DNA of 64,000 bases from positions 15,158,001-15,222,000 of the forward strand of contig CM072345.1 in assembly GCA_036874045.1 (NCBI GenBank), read 5' to 3'. Positions 34,001 to 45,400 of the stretch are shown piece by piece. Every line of letters starts with the position of its first letter. The stretch's first letter is position 1. The position numbers and the translations under genes are program-made. The DNA comes from Cymodocea nodosa (taxonomy: Eukaryota; Streptophyta; Magnoliopsida; Alismatales; Cymodoceaceae). The notes under the pieces are model-generated. The model saw only the letters and a list, made by a program, of their open reading frames with translations, was not told the DNA's origin and made no database searches.

Positions 34001-35160
34001 ATTAAGAAAATCATATTTCAAGGCAATAGCAATCAAAATACAAGTAGAAACTTCCTGATCTAGAGTTTGAGAAACTGTTAGAACAATGAACATGTTAAGA
34101 GTAGTAAAAAGGTTCCTAGTGATTTCGCCCAAATAGTGGTGCATGTATCATCACTAGGGAGGTATAAACCCTAGTAGCTGAACTTCTTTTCATGCAAGGG
34201 GATGATAGGTTGGGGCTGATGGGGTATTAGACCTCACATGATTTTTGCAGAAAAAGTTATGTATAATATGTAATTTTTTTAATGGATTTTCGTCTAATTT
34301 ACCAAAGCATGTGATTCCCATCTAACCATTTCAATCAAACATTACCAGATATCATATGGACTTTTCTTCAAATGATCTTTTACACCTTGGTGTGGAGCTT
34401 GACTCATACATTTATGACATACACCATGATGATGAATTTCTAGATATAAAAGTAATTGATGCTTTAGGACGTTCAAAGGTTTCCAGATGAAAAGATATCT
34501 TGTATCCTTTGATTTATTTTCTTATTCAGTTGATGTTAATATTACCGATTGCCATTGTGACAATGGAGAGGTGCTTTCTGCAATAAATATTGTAAAAACA
34601 CAATTGCATAATCAAATGGACGACCATTGGATAAATGATACTTTAGTTGCATTGAAAATGATATATTTGATAATGTTAATGATACGATGATACTTATAAT
34701 GACGATAATATATTATATTATTAATACTCAAGTATCATCCAACAAGAATTCTAATGCTCGACGAGGACCAACAAAAAGAAAAACGAACATCGAGTTACAA
34801 GTGCATCCCACGGAACGAAATCCTTTGAAATTACATGCATAGCTGCTTTACTGCAAGTCCACTAAAACATCGAACACAGCAAGAAAAGCAACAGTGCAAG
34901 AAATAAACCTCTGAAAAAATCTCCAATTATTGATGAAAATCTCAACATACAAAAAAGAAAGAGAGAACGCAAAATTCAGATTAGATGAACTCACCAATCT
35001 CGGCCCCAAGACCATTGACACCAGAGATGAGCACGTTGGATGCGAACAACCTCCTCATAGTCTCCCTCCCATAGACAGCGAGCTGCCTACTGTGGAGATC
35101 CTCGTCGATCTCCCTCACATTGCCACTACCATTCACAACGACACTTCCGCTGTTCTCCAT
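28041..35160 (-). CDS. UBA1: Ubiquitin-activating enzyme E1 (UBA1 type), complete
   Basis: Six coding exons on the minus strand: 35160-34995, 32204-31987, 31287-30493, 30350-29482, 29316-28881 and 28637-28041, joining in frame to 1,026 codons plus TAA. E1 adenylates the ubiquitin C-terminus, holds ubiquitin as a thioester and passes it to E2 enzymes, in nucleus and cytosol. Visible landmarks are the inactive adenylation half ([30 protein letters not shown] across exons 1-2), the nucleotide-binding [12 protein letters not shown] near residue 444, [33 protein letters not shown], the catalytic Cys in [12 protein letters not shown] near residue 601, and the ubiquitin-fold domain ending [12 protein letters not shown]. 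Length fits plant E1s (about 1,050-1,080) apart from a short N-terminus. The Met at 35160 is the only AUG in this frame downstream of an in-frame stop; the open frame continues upstream with E1-like composition but no AUG, so the true start is uncertain. Intron 1 (2.8 kb) carries a TRIM-like element. Confidence 0.95.
31288..31986. other. E1 intron 2, no gene seen
   Basis: 699-base intron between E1 exons 2 and 3 with GT-AG borders. Nothing else recognised. Confidence 0.7.
32315..33450 (+). mobile_element. TRIM-like non-autonomous copia retroelement in E1 intron 1
   Basis: LTRs of about 133 and 136 bases (32315-32447 and 33315-33450) share taatttgtatttatct, tagaga/gtctta, and cattcaacttccacccattt. 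Both start TGTGA and end CTCA. After the 5' LTR, tgtagcattagaacttagg is a decayed initiator-Met primer site. Before the 3' LTR is the polypurine tract aacttgagggagag. Flanks cagat (32310-32314) and catat (33451-33455) form a 4/5 target duplication. The interior of about 870 bases has no gag or pol and is partly CT-rich, so the element fits the TRIM class (very short LTRs, no coding capacity). Confidence 0.75.
33451..34993. other. E1 intron 1, no gene seen
   Basis: The remainder of the first E1 intron, between the TRIM-like element and the donor after exon 1. AT-rich; no coding similarity recognised. Confidence 0.6.
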
Positions 35161-35321
35161 CTTCACTGCTGCCCTCCTGCGGCAATAAGTATAGCTACTG
35201 TTGTGGTTTTTGTTGATACTGGAGTTACTGTCGGCGTTCTCGACGGAAGAGCAGGAGATCAAGCAAGTCCTCACCGGTTTCTTCGACAGAGACGACAAGT
35301 CAATCTCCTCGCCTTCTATCT

Positions 35322-35339
35322 CTACTTCTCCTGAAGCAT
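35322..35339 (-). promoter_or_regulatory. Short upstream ORF in the E1 leader (5 codons)
   Basis: On the minus strand an ATG at 35339 opens a five-codon ORF (M-L-Q-E-K) closed by TAG at 35322, about 160 bases before the E1 start at 35160 and in another frame. It follows a good 3' splice-site sequence (pyrimidine tract ending cgcag, exon side at 35355), so the leader may contain a small intron. A uORF of this kind could lower E1 translation; that is inference. Confidence 0.35.
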
Positions 35340-36180
35340 ATAGTAGATTTCGCTGCGAAGTACAAAAAGCAGCAAGAGAATTGTAGAATTCTGGACGGGA
35401 GTAGATGATTCCACCACTGATCTGAGCGTCGTGGTGAGGAGAAGAAGGATAAGTAGAAAATTTGTACCGATCAATAGAGGAGGCGTGGCGGTGGAAGCGT
35501 CTTCAATCTTAGGAAGGAACTACGCTAGGGTTTGAGATAGGTGGGGATGAAGCAGGCATCTGGAACATTGCCCCTTTTTGGCCTCTCCACGCCTCACCCT
35601 CGTGTCGGGACGGCAAGCTTTTATAGCGTCGTCAACGCGATAAGATGCTCCAGCAGCAGCTCCCCCAGGTGGATCGGTCGGTTTGGGATTGCTTGGGTGG
35701 GTCGGTTGGTTTGGGAGAGGGGAGGTCTGGATCGTTGGATCAAAATCACGGTTTCAATGTCGGTGGATAATACTTTTTTTAAACAATGTTAAGGCAGTAA
35801 ATATATTAAAAAAATTATCGGTTAGAAGTACGAAGGGAAAGTTCGGAACAAGTCAAAATATAATAAAACAAAAAATTAGTTCAAGTTATTTTTTTAACTA
35901 ACAAATCGTAGAATAAATATTCTATTGAATATCAAGTTGATATTCTAATATGCTCCTCTAAAAATAAAATTATTTTTATTTAACAAGATGTGCCAAAAAA
36001 AAGATAAGGCAAGAGAACATAAACAATTTGGGATAATTTAAAATTCTCTTCGGAAAAAATATAGAAAACCAAAAGTAATAAGCCATCTGGAAGAATAATC
36101 CTCTTTTCCTTAAACAGAAAACCTCAAAATTCAACAAAAAGTTTGAGGTTAACAAAAAAAGAAAACATCGTGTGCTTTAA
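35340..36180. other. E1 leader and promoter region
   Basis: A GC-richer stretch (35340-35760) upstream of the E1 start, with pyrimidine-rich leader sequence, then AT-rich DNA. One minus-strand frame is open from about 35515 into the E1 coding frame but has no AUG. A donor-like cg/gtacaaat at about 35469 and an acceptor-like cttcgcag at 35356 could define a leader intron. Confidence 0.45.
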
Positions 36181-36189
36181 ATGCAAAGA

Positions 36190-38300
36190 TTGCGTGTGTA
36201 ACAACTAACATCTTCCCTCCAACCTGGTAAGGTTTTTTTCTTTATTTGTCGTTGATCATAAGTCAAATAAAAGGCATGGCTTTCAAGAGAGAATAAACTT
36301 TTCAATTGTGCAAGTAAAGATTATTTCTAATACCCCTAATTAAAAATAGAGAATACCAATGAGGCGTATGAATTTCAGCAATTTTCGTTACATAATTTTA
36401 GAATCGGTTGTAATTCAATTGAATGCAAAAACAACTTATAGCAACCAATACAAATGACACACGATTGTTATTGTATGTAATTTAAAAGTGTAATCTTAAA
36501 AAGAGTCGCATTATTTTACAACTTTTAATGTACGTTTGTTTGGTGCTTCAACTACTTCACTATTAATTAGAGTAACGCAAAAAGGTATAACGATGGAAAG
36601 TAGTTTCCAAAGTTAGAGTCGTAAATTGAGGAATATTGTTTGTTTTGCGAGAGGTTAAATGAAAGTGATGGAGTAGAAACTTTCCTTGAATTCCCAAATT
36701 ACCCCTAACGTGGGGGAAAAAAAGAAAATATGAAAAGAGAAAAAGAAAATGAAAGAGTAAGAAAAGAATAATAATAATAATGTATAATTATTTTTTAATA
36801 ACTTTTAAATGCATGAATAAGTTTAAAATAACATCAACATATGAGGTGAAATAATCCAATATACATATGTCAATAATATGCGTGATTATATTTTTTTATA
36901 ATTATTTATTTATTATTAAAAAATCATATATAAATTTTTGCGAGGAAATTTTTTTAAACTTTGTCTTAAGGGAGACGTTGAAGTCAGTATAGAACTATTA
37001 GAAAAAGGATATATCAAATTAGGGTTAAGAGATGAGAAAGAAATCGATATTTTCTGAAAAGCAAGATGATCATTTTATAATTAGCTACTTTAACAATAAG
37101 TATTTAAGTAGTCACATCTAAATTATTTTAAAAGTGTGACAACGATTTCTCTTCAAAAGACCGATATTACGGAGATAAGCATACATTTTGAACTAAATGT
37201 ACACCATGATCTTTTTCGCCGTCGATATAGAATTATTTTCTATATTATCATAATCTATTATGTTTCAATCAATCAATAGTCTCATTAACACATACGCCTA
37301 ACAATCACATTATCCACACGTTTAAGAATTATGACGTAGGTCTTAAGTTACAGATTAAACTAAACTTTGATATCATTTGTATTACAATTTAGACTATCAT
37401 TCCTCCCTAAAAGAGTCGATTCTATAGAAAAGGATACTCATTCCTAATTAAGTACATATTATGATCTCTCTTTGTTATCAATGTGAAACTATTTTTTATA
37501 ATAAAAATAAAACTATTTATTTAAACAACTTAAATAACCAAACAAATACATCCACCAATGTTAAATATCAAGTAATGCAACGTAGATGATTTGAAAGTTG
37601 TAGAGAACTGACAACGAGACACACCTCTACCCTCTTTTTAAAACTTTGTGACGGAGCCCCCTCTCTCTCTCTCTCTCTCGTTTTAGTTGGTACTTCCTCC
37701 TGGAATTCTCCTTCCATGGGTTTTTAAAAGTTTTTCTTTAGCAGTCTACGATTTTTGCAAGTAAAGACCAATTCTAATATCCCACTTGGGAAGTAGATAA
37801 TACCAAGGATGCATTTAGTTGGTGTTAACTCCAATGATTTTCACTGTGTTGTGTAGTTCTAAAGTCAATTGCATTCTAATTAAATACAAAAATGATCTGT
37901 AGTAACGAACGCAAACGACACATAGCGATTACCACAGGCACAAGTTATTTTTAAAGCACCGATTTTAGGTGGCTTCATATGTAATCAGAAAATATCATAT
38001 CAAAAGGTGCTACATCTAAAAGCGCATTGTGTTCTCCAACTCATACAGCGTATTTGTTTCGTGTTCCAGTTACTTCGCTTTCGATCAAGACAATACAAAC
38101 AGGTGTGACGTTAAAAAAGTAATTTTCGAAATTAGAGTTGTGAATTTAGAAGCATTGTTTGTTTTACAGTAAGCTAGATGGAAGTGGTAGAGTGAAAAAT
38201 TTTCTTGAATTCTAAGGCCACTCTTGACATAGAAAATAAGGGAAAAAGAGAAAAAAAAAGGAAAAGAAAATTGATAATACATAATTTTTAAATTTTTACT
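36190..38300. repeat. Direct duplication, two degenerate units of about 0.5 kb
   Basis: Two units, about 36300-36780 and 37750-38290, align along their length: gcaagtaaaga, tctaata(t)ccc, agataataccaa, gattttc/aattttcgtt, tcaattg(c/a)attc, acgacaca, tttgtt(t)(c/g)gtg, and finally attgtttgttttgc/ac, gaagtggtagag/gaaagtgatggag, gaattc. A purine-rich gaaaaagagaaaaa tract closes each. The start of the second unit also matches the 3' flank of the A/B modules, so this belongs to the same repeat family. Confidence 0.6.
37661..37679 (+). repeat. (CT)n microsatellite
   Basis: Nine CT units and a C, at the start of the second 36-38 kb repeat unit. Confidence 0.9.
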
Positions 38301-38719
38301 AACTTGAAAAGTAATATTTTAAATTATATAATATATATTAATATTTTATTAAATATCTACGTAACATGTAAAATAATTTACATTACATGTAAAGGTACAA
38401 TTTATTACAAGTAATTTTTAACAAAAAATTGTAATACATTAACTTTTTTTTTGTTCTACACTCAAATTACTAATATACTTTATTATTCAACATTATTAAC
38501 AAGTTTTTGAGATAAATCATTAATATTTACTTTAACTAATATTTAAATATATATATTTTAATTTACTATTCTAACGAAATTTTAAAGAAAAGAACATGTT
38601 AAAATAATATTCATTTATGTATTAAATAGATGTAATGTATATCTTCGTAAAATGATAAAATAATATTTAATCACTCCAACTGTATCGTAAAATATATTAA
38701 TTCAAGTAAATTTGCATTG

Positions 38720-38960
38720 AAACTCTCTTTCATTTCAGCTGGAGCTTCCACGCTTGTGTGGTAGGGATTCTCCCGCCGTGCGTAGGTTTTTTAAGTTATT
38801 CTTTTGCAATCTAAGATTTCTGTAAGAAGTGCGTAGATTTCCGTGGGTATCTTTTTCGAAATAGGTAAGATTTATAAGGTAAAGCAGGTAGACATTCTGA
38901 CGAAAATAGATAAATTCACAACGACATCTGGTCTGAGAATAATCCATAACAACTTACTTG
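38720..38960 (-). repeat. 3'-flank copy of the A/B module (with the remnant at 39053-39132)
   Basis: On the minus strand: gcaagtaagttgttatggat, attattctcagaccaga, attttcgtcagaatgtc, ctgctttaccttat, then gattgcaaaagaataactt and gagaatccc. This follows the order of the sequence downstream of module B (60040-60270). Confidence 0.65.
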
Positions 38961-39052
38961 CAAAAAAACGAATAATTAATCAATAACAACCCAATCGAAC
39001 ACAAGCACGGGACAAATTATCAAAGACAAAGTTATTGTGTCCTTAATTAAAG

Positions 39053-39132
39053 CATGCGGAAGACGCCCGTACCCTTCGTCCACAGCCTTGGCCTCAGCTT
39101 CGTCTCACGTGAGACTCTTCGAACCCGGTCCT
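39053..39132 (-). pseudogene. Truncated third copy of the A/B module (C-terminal remnant)
   Basis: Minus-strand sequence here matches the DNA for the conserved C-terminus of modules A and B, including the exact block GTCTCACGTGAGAC (39102-39115) and the following alanine/glutamate-rich segment, with internal deletions that break the frame. Its 3' flank (38735-38960) matches the 3' flanks of A and B. The 5' part of the gene is absent. It sits about 0.4 kb downstream of module A in the same orientation, so it looks like a decayed tandem copy. Confidence 0.6.
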
Positions 39133-39299
39133 TATGACAAATCCTAAACCTTAAAATTTAAATCATATATACCCTGTCAGATAAAAATAATTTAATAATC
39201 AACAACAGTAAACTTAAACCTTAAATCCTAATTAAACAAACAACAATAAATCTTAAACCTTGATTAGATCCATTAATACAAGCACAAGAAAACAATCCA

Positions 39300-39565
39300 T
39301 CAGACATTTCTGTGAGAAGTACGTGCGTAGGTTTCCATGGTACCTATTTTGAAAAGGTAAGAGCTGTAGGAAAAGCAAGTAGCATGACATTCTACCGAAA
39401 ATTGATATCCAGCGGTTTGATTTAAGGAAAGAATTGATTCAACGTCATGAATCTCTGGTCCGAGAGTAATCGATAACAACGTACTTGCAAAAAGAAAAAT
39501 TGAATGACAACCCAATTACCGGAGAAATTACGGAATGCGGAAGTTCGTGTACATGCAGTCGCTTA
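39300..39565 (-). repeat. 3' flank of module A, homologous to 59938-60260
   Basis: On the minus strand after the module A stop: aacttccgcattccgtaatt, tctccggtaattg, gcaagtacgttgttatcgat, tactctcggaccagaga, gaatcaattctttcc, tatcaattttcg. Module B has near-identical words in the same order. High conservation outside the coding frame points to recent duplication or a conserved 3' UTR. Confidence 0.7.
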
Positions 39566-40156
39566 TCAAAGCAGCAGGCGTCTGTACTCTGCGTCCAAAT
39601 CCTCGGCCTCCTTCAACGCCCGCCTCATCCTCGTATCACGTGAGACTCTTCCCGGGACGAATCGGGTCAATGCCTGGGTGGCCGCCGCCGCTCGAAACCT
39701 TTCAATCTTCTTCGCGCGCTTGTCTGCCGTCACCATCAGCCGGAAGAGATGGTCGTGGTCCTCGTGCAACGTAATCACCCACTGCGTCCACCGCCTCTCG
39801 TTCGCTTCGTCGTCAGACGACGTGCTCGCGGTGTCTTCGTCGTCAGACGACGTCCTCGTGTTGTCTTCGTCATCAGACGACGGCGTCGTGTCGAGGGAAT
39901 GCACTGGGCCGGCGAGGTTGGCGAGGCTGCGCCTGACGACTTCCATCATCGCCATCGCCTTCCTGTGGTGCATACGTCGGACGCCGGAGTCGATGGAAAG
40001 CAATTCAAGAAAGGGGGAGGAGACGATGTCCCGTCGCAGAGAGTCCAGCAGTCTACGTAGGATGCTGCTCATCGCCCTTCGCTCGTTTTGCCCGATATCG
40101 GAGGGCGTCGTCGTCTCGTTCACGAAGGTGCCACCAGAAGAGTTGGAGGTCGCCAT
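39566..40156 (-). CDS. Unrecognised 196-aa protein (module A, paralogue of 59365-59937)
   Basis: Single-exon ORF of 196 codons from ATG at 40156 (context gcgATGG) to TGA at 39566. I do not recognise the family. The protein is largely helical in character and highly charged. The middle carries three tandem ten-residue acidic repeats (SSDDEDNTRT, SSDDEDTAST, SSDDEANERR; a 30-base DNA repeat at about 39815-39900). The C-terminus is basic then acidic: KRAKKIERFR, FVPGRVSRDT, RRALKEAEDLDAEYRRLLL. The last 53 residues match module B at 41 of 53 positions by eye. No signal peptide, membrane segment or known catalytic motif is apparent. It is much GC-richer than its AT-rich surroundings. Homology to module B continues into both flanks, so the pair arose by segmental duplication. 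An intact frame in both copies despite DNA divergence supports a real gene; function unknown. Confidence 0.7.
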   Translation of the reverse strand: MATSNSSGGTFVNETTTPSDIGQNERRAMSSILRRLLDSLRRDIVSSPFLELLSIDSGVRRMHHRKAMAMMEVVRRSLANLAGPVHSLDTTPSSDDEDNTRTSSDDEDTASTSSDDEANERRWTQWVITLHEDHDHLFRLMVTADKRAKKIERFRAAAATQALTRFVPGRVSRDTRMRRALKEAEDLDAEYRRLLL

Positions 40157-40425
40157 CGCTGCCAGGTCAATGGACCGCTGCTACTGGTGAAGGCTAAATA
40201 TTCTTATTAATCAATCAACGGCTGGAACGAAAATATTTGAATTTAAACTCGAATATCCTTTTTAAAAAAAAACCTCAAACGATAAATGGTAAATTTCTTT
40301 TTAGAAAAGTAAAATGGTAGATTTATACGTTAACTTTCAATAGCTTATAACGTTTTGTTTTAAATTTTAAATATTATCAATCAATGGACGAGAGGAACGA
40401 AGGAATATTTGAATTTTAACGTTTT
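40157..40425 (-). repeat. 5' flank of module A, homologous to about 59150-59364
   Basis: On the minus strand ttcaaatatt, gttgattgattaata and tcgtccattgattgataata-tttaaaat lie upstream of module A. Module B has ttcaaatact, actgattaataatatt and cttgtccattgattaatag-tatttaaaat. The promoters and leaders of the two genes are thus paralogous. I see no clear TATA box. Confidence 0.55.
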
Positions 40426-41450
40426 GCTTAAAAAATATCACCCATATCAGAAAAAAGTTTTCTTGCTGGTAAAATATAAAAACAAGTGGCCGTTCAGCCA
40501 GAATTTTAAAACGGAGAAAACTATATTATAGGTTAACTACTTATATAATTGGATTTTAATTTTAAAAGAATAATTAAAAATGCGAGTTGTCTTTGAAAAT
40601 GCTCACTATTCATATGCGTTTCAGATACTATATCACAGATCAACTATTTCTATAATTAGATTTTAATTTTACATCAAAACTAATTTAGAATCTGTGCTAA
40701 GCGAATCGAGCTTTTCTTTTGAATTTTTAGATTCCAACATGAAGTGGAGAGAATTACAATCTACTCCATTATCAAATATGGCCGTAACAATATTATCTAT
40801 TATTGTATTTGGAATTGCAAGGTGGCTACAAGATTAGTCGCAGGCACAACAGGAGTGACGAAGGCCAAATGACATTTCAAGCATATTGAACATCAGTAAT
40901 TTTATTAGAAGAGATTAAATTAATAATATTGAAGAATACCAAGATAATATTCAAAAAACTACTTAGTCATAATCAAACAATACTAAGAAGATTTGCATAA
41001 AGAGAATGAGGGAGAGAAAGAAGAAATCATCTGAGAATGGTAATCTATGATTATTAAGTAAAAAAAATTAAATATCACGCGAAATCGAGTAATCAATGCA
41101 CATGTGTTTACCATTTCCTACACAGATATTACACCAAGAGGATGATATCCTCTTCAACCTTTAGTCTTATTAAGAATTTTATCATGATTAATCAAGTAAA
41201 GATTTTAAACTTTACGAGAGTAATAAATATTTCAATGTAATTGAAGAAATTAAATCTAACAAGATTTGATAATAAAAAAAACTATTCAAAGAAATATTAT
41301 AAGATCACCGTAAAAGTAGGGGAGGGGGCCTGAAAAGTCATCGGCAATATTTGATTTGAATTTTTTTTTGGCAAGAGTAACTCCAACAAGGTTATACAAA
41401 ACATTTTTTTTTAAAAATAAAATCAATATTTTTAGAAAATTGACGTGTAC
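40426..41450. other. Intergenic, no gene seen
   Basis: AT-rich sequence between module A and the CCT2 leader. A short direct repeat occurs at about 40535-40570 and 40640-40675 (aactatttataatt(g/a)gattttaatttta-like). Nothing else recognised. Confidence 0.5.
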
Positions 41451-41559
41451 ATTCTCTATCTTACCCCTAGGTCCCTTGCTAAACCCTCGCTCAACCCCAA
41501 TCGCGAACCGCCGTCCCCGAAATACCCCCGAAAGGGAAACTCTAATGCGGCGTTAAGAG

Positions 41560-42422
41560 ACAAACCACGCACAACACAAGCTCGCCGCTGTCTACCTCCT
41601 CGCACTTCTTTCTCTCTTGGCTGTCGGTGGCGGCGGCGTTCTTCTCTTCCGCTTCCGCGCTACAGGCACAAGGAGCGGAGGTGAGTGAAACTGTCGCCCA
41701 ATCGGTGCTCTTTCCGTTGTTCATGATGTCGATATGATGTTTTCTATGCCTTTTTTTTTTTGTTTCCGTTGGAAACGGGTGTGCTTTGGTTGTTGGAGGA
41801 GGTCAAGGCATCGAGTAGGGTGAGTGAGGCGAGGTAGTGGGAAGAACGAAAATCATGTGTAGTGATCGCCTCCTTTCGTAGGAGTTAGTTAGTTTCATTA
41901 GTGGGCTTGTTTTGTGAGGAGAATGACGGGAAGGAAACCGTCTTCTCTGCTATGGACGGATTTGCTTCTGATTTCTGGTCTTTGAATTGTGACGAGATTC
42001 AAGAATTGTGAGCTATTTTTTTGAAATTCATTTTATCGATTTACGTAAACTTTTCATATGACGTTTATTTTTGTGTCATCTCATCATATTGTATTCCATA
42101 GAATGGCATTAAACATTTAGCCCCCTAACAACTTTGTGGCGACGCTGTTCTTATATAAATTTCTTTTGTTATTTTCCCCTGTGACATGCCTTATAATGTC
42201 CGTGGTAATACAGTGGGATTGATTGGTCATCGTGCTTTAATTGGAAAACTTGCAAGCCCACAAATCCTAATTATTTTCTCCACCTTCAATTTGCCAATCA
42301 TTCTCTGACATTGGCTTTGATAACTGTTCCATTCCTTTCCATTTATAGTTTTCCCCCATTTTCAGTGCAGTACCTGTGAACTGTAAAGACTCATTACAAA
42401 GAACCATTTATTGAATTGACCG
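41560..42422 (+). promoter_or_regulatory. Probable 5' leader of CCT2 with a leader intron
   Basis: A GC-richer stretch at about 41450-41680 ends in a consensus donor (gcggag/gtgagt, donor at 41681). Possible acceptors ending cag lie near 42366-42370, about 55 bases before the CCT2 ATG. This suggests an untranslated first exon ending at 41680 and a leader intron of about 0.7 kb. There is no transcript evidence in the sequence, so this is inference from splice-site quality and position. Confidence 0.35.
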
Positions 42423-45400
42423 ATGGCGGTAATTTTTGATGCCCCTTTTAATTTTCATTTCAAATTTATGATGGTCCTGGTAAATGTCTTCTCTTGCTGG
42501 TGGTCTTTTATAGATTGGGAGGCTCCTTAAAGATGAAGCAACAGAAGAGAAAGGAGAGCGAGCTAGAATGGTATGCTTCGAAAATAACATTCATTTGTGC
42601 ACTAAATAGTGAATATTGCATCATTTGAGAAATATCTTGGCAACATCGTTACTTTATATATGCATGAGTACATGTTAATTAAGTATGACCTTGGGGATCA
42701 TAGATGAGAGCATGTGAACTTTTGTTCGACTTTGATATTGAATTTTTGATATCTCAGAAAAATCCCATAACCAAGTGTATAGAAAATTCATCACAGTGTA
42801 AACTGTAATGTACGTAACATACCCTAAACCTGAAAAACGAAGTAAGCTAGTGATTGAGAAAAATTGGAAGGGTCTCTCATTTCTAAGATTGTGTCTCCAT
42901 AAGATTTTGCTTCTAGATAGAAATAGTTTATATATCAGAAGCTGTGGCATTTTCTACGGTGGAAATGATTTTGTTTTATTATTTGGTTCATATTGGATGA
43001 TAAAAAAAATTCTATTAGAATTTAAATGTCATAATCATACTCAACCTAAGACTGGAACAGATTCCAACCTATTAATATTTAACGTGGATTGCTTGATTTT
43101 TCAAGGATCATTCCATAGATCATCATATTTAAGGATGCACAGTTACCTCTGTCCTTTTACTGCAGGCATCATATGTTGGTGCTATGGCAATTGCAGATCT
43201 TGTTAAGACTACTTTGGGTCCGAAGGGAATGGTACGTTTCACTTTTCATTGACATGTTTGGGTCCAAGATTTTGCTAATAAATATATATTTGATGATTTA
43301 TCTGTAGGATAAAATCCTGCAATCTACTGGTAGAGGACATAATATTACAGTGACCAATGATGGTGCCACCATCTTGAAGTCACTTCATATAGATAATCCT
43401 GCTGCCAAAGTTCTCATTGGTATACCTTGCTTCCTTCATTGCATATGTGTGAGCTTACGGGCATTTTGCCAGTGACTTATTTGAATGTAATGTTTTCTTT
43501 CAAAAAAGTAAGTTTTAATTGAATCAATTTCCATTGTGGCCGTGGTGGTCAGCATCTTCACTATTCTATTGTTGTTGTCATGGGAACATTAGTTCTTGAT
43601 GTTGCTGTTGCAACATTAGATGTTGTAGTTGTGGTTCACGTCCATTTGAAACTGGATTTCCTTGTTGGCTTCCACCTTTTTTTTTTTGTGTGATTCAGAA
43701 TCTTTCGGCCACTACACTCACAAATTTAAAAAATTGTTATTCACCCTTGTCACAAGTCCTTGGATATTACATTTGTGTGGCAACATTACATGTGAATGAC
43801 TCATGAATAATATAGTGTAACAGTGCAAGTATGAATCACCTTTGTTGAGGTATGTAGTATTCAGCTGAGCTTTAAATTCATCCATTGTCGATTACATAAT
43901 AAATATTATATTTCATAGAATAAAAGGCTCGACTCATTTTTATTTCAATAAAATTCATTCAAAAAAATCCCATTCTGTCCTACTCATTGGCTCCTCTCTC
44001 ATAATATTATCCTTTCATAGGTCAACACAACAGCAAATCAATAAATATTTTGATCACACTATGTAGGGTCGATAACATGAATTATTCCCATCCACCACCA
44101 TATTATTCTTTACATTATGTATTCTGTAGATAAATGCATACATATTTATATCATTATAAAAAATATATTTCTACATTTGTATTGGGATATCATAGGTCAG
44201 TAAAGTTACTAGAAAAAAAAGGTATGCTGTCAATTTCTCTTATCTAGAAGGCCTTTTCATTTTCTCTGTGCCACATCTATGTTGGCATTGAAAACTTATG
44301 CATTCTAGGGTAATCCCTAGAAGTTATATTCTAGTCTTAGCCCAAATAATCACATTGGTTTGAGGGTTGCATTACCAAGTTGTCTCTTGAGCATGGACAT
44401 GCAAGGATGAAAGAAATAGCTTATGCATCTAACTTGGACGAGGACATTGACTAGTAATTTGAGATGAATTATAGATTGAAGCTTTTCTCAAGCATTTTTG
44501 TTGATAGGAATCATAGCCCTGGGATTCGATTCAGGGCCCTTTGTATCATGTTAGATGGTTGGAATTCTGTGAATTACTATTCTTATTGTTGCTTAGTGCA
44601 CTTGTATGTTTCTTATTGTTTCTTTAGGAGACCAAGGAATGCATTAGTTAGGAGTGGAGATTTAATTAGTACAGAGAAAATTAAAAGAAGTTGAGGTGGG
44701 TCTAAACTATTTAGTTAGAAATCTTAAAAAAAATCAAATTTATGTAATTTAACTGAAGACTTGACAATAAATGGAAATATTTGGAGGAAAAATATTTATA
44801 TGACTGACCCCACATAGTGAGATTATGATTCAATTTATTGTAATTTATTTTTAAAAAAATTTAAAATTTTCATATTTAATTCGTGTCTATTTTCAAAAAG
44901 TTGTTTTTTAATTATTTCATATTTTAGATTTATAATAAGGGTATCCTTGAACTAGACATTTCAAAAGTCCAAGATGACGAGGTTGGCGATGGGACAACAT
45001 CGGTTGTTGTTTTGGCTGGAGAACTACTAAGGGAGGCTGAAAAATTGACCATGGCAAAGATTCACCCAATGACAATCATTGCAGGTATCCTTTGTTTTCA
45101 TTACAACATTCACTCATATTTTTGTAATTTTACTTTTGGTAATTATTTTTATGAAAAATGAATCATAATCTACTAGGTGCAATACTGATCTAATTGTATA
45201 AAGTACAGCCATTCTCTCTGTCAATGCATATTAAAGAGAACTTATTTGTAAAAGAAATTTTCTTTTATGTACATACATGGAAAGGAAAGAAGTAAACCAT
45301 AGAATGCCAAAAATAGTAGTGGTCAACAGTCTAAAGTGAATATGAGCTTTAATTAGTCCTATTGCCTAATAAATATAGCTGTTTTGACGCAAGAGCAGAC

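Noticed and set aside
39504..40190. Long plus-strand ORF over module A (228 codons)
   Set aside because: Antisense shadow of the conserved module A frame; its translation is Ser/Arg-rich and module B does not keep the equivalent frame as a matching protein.
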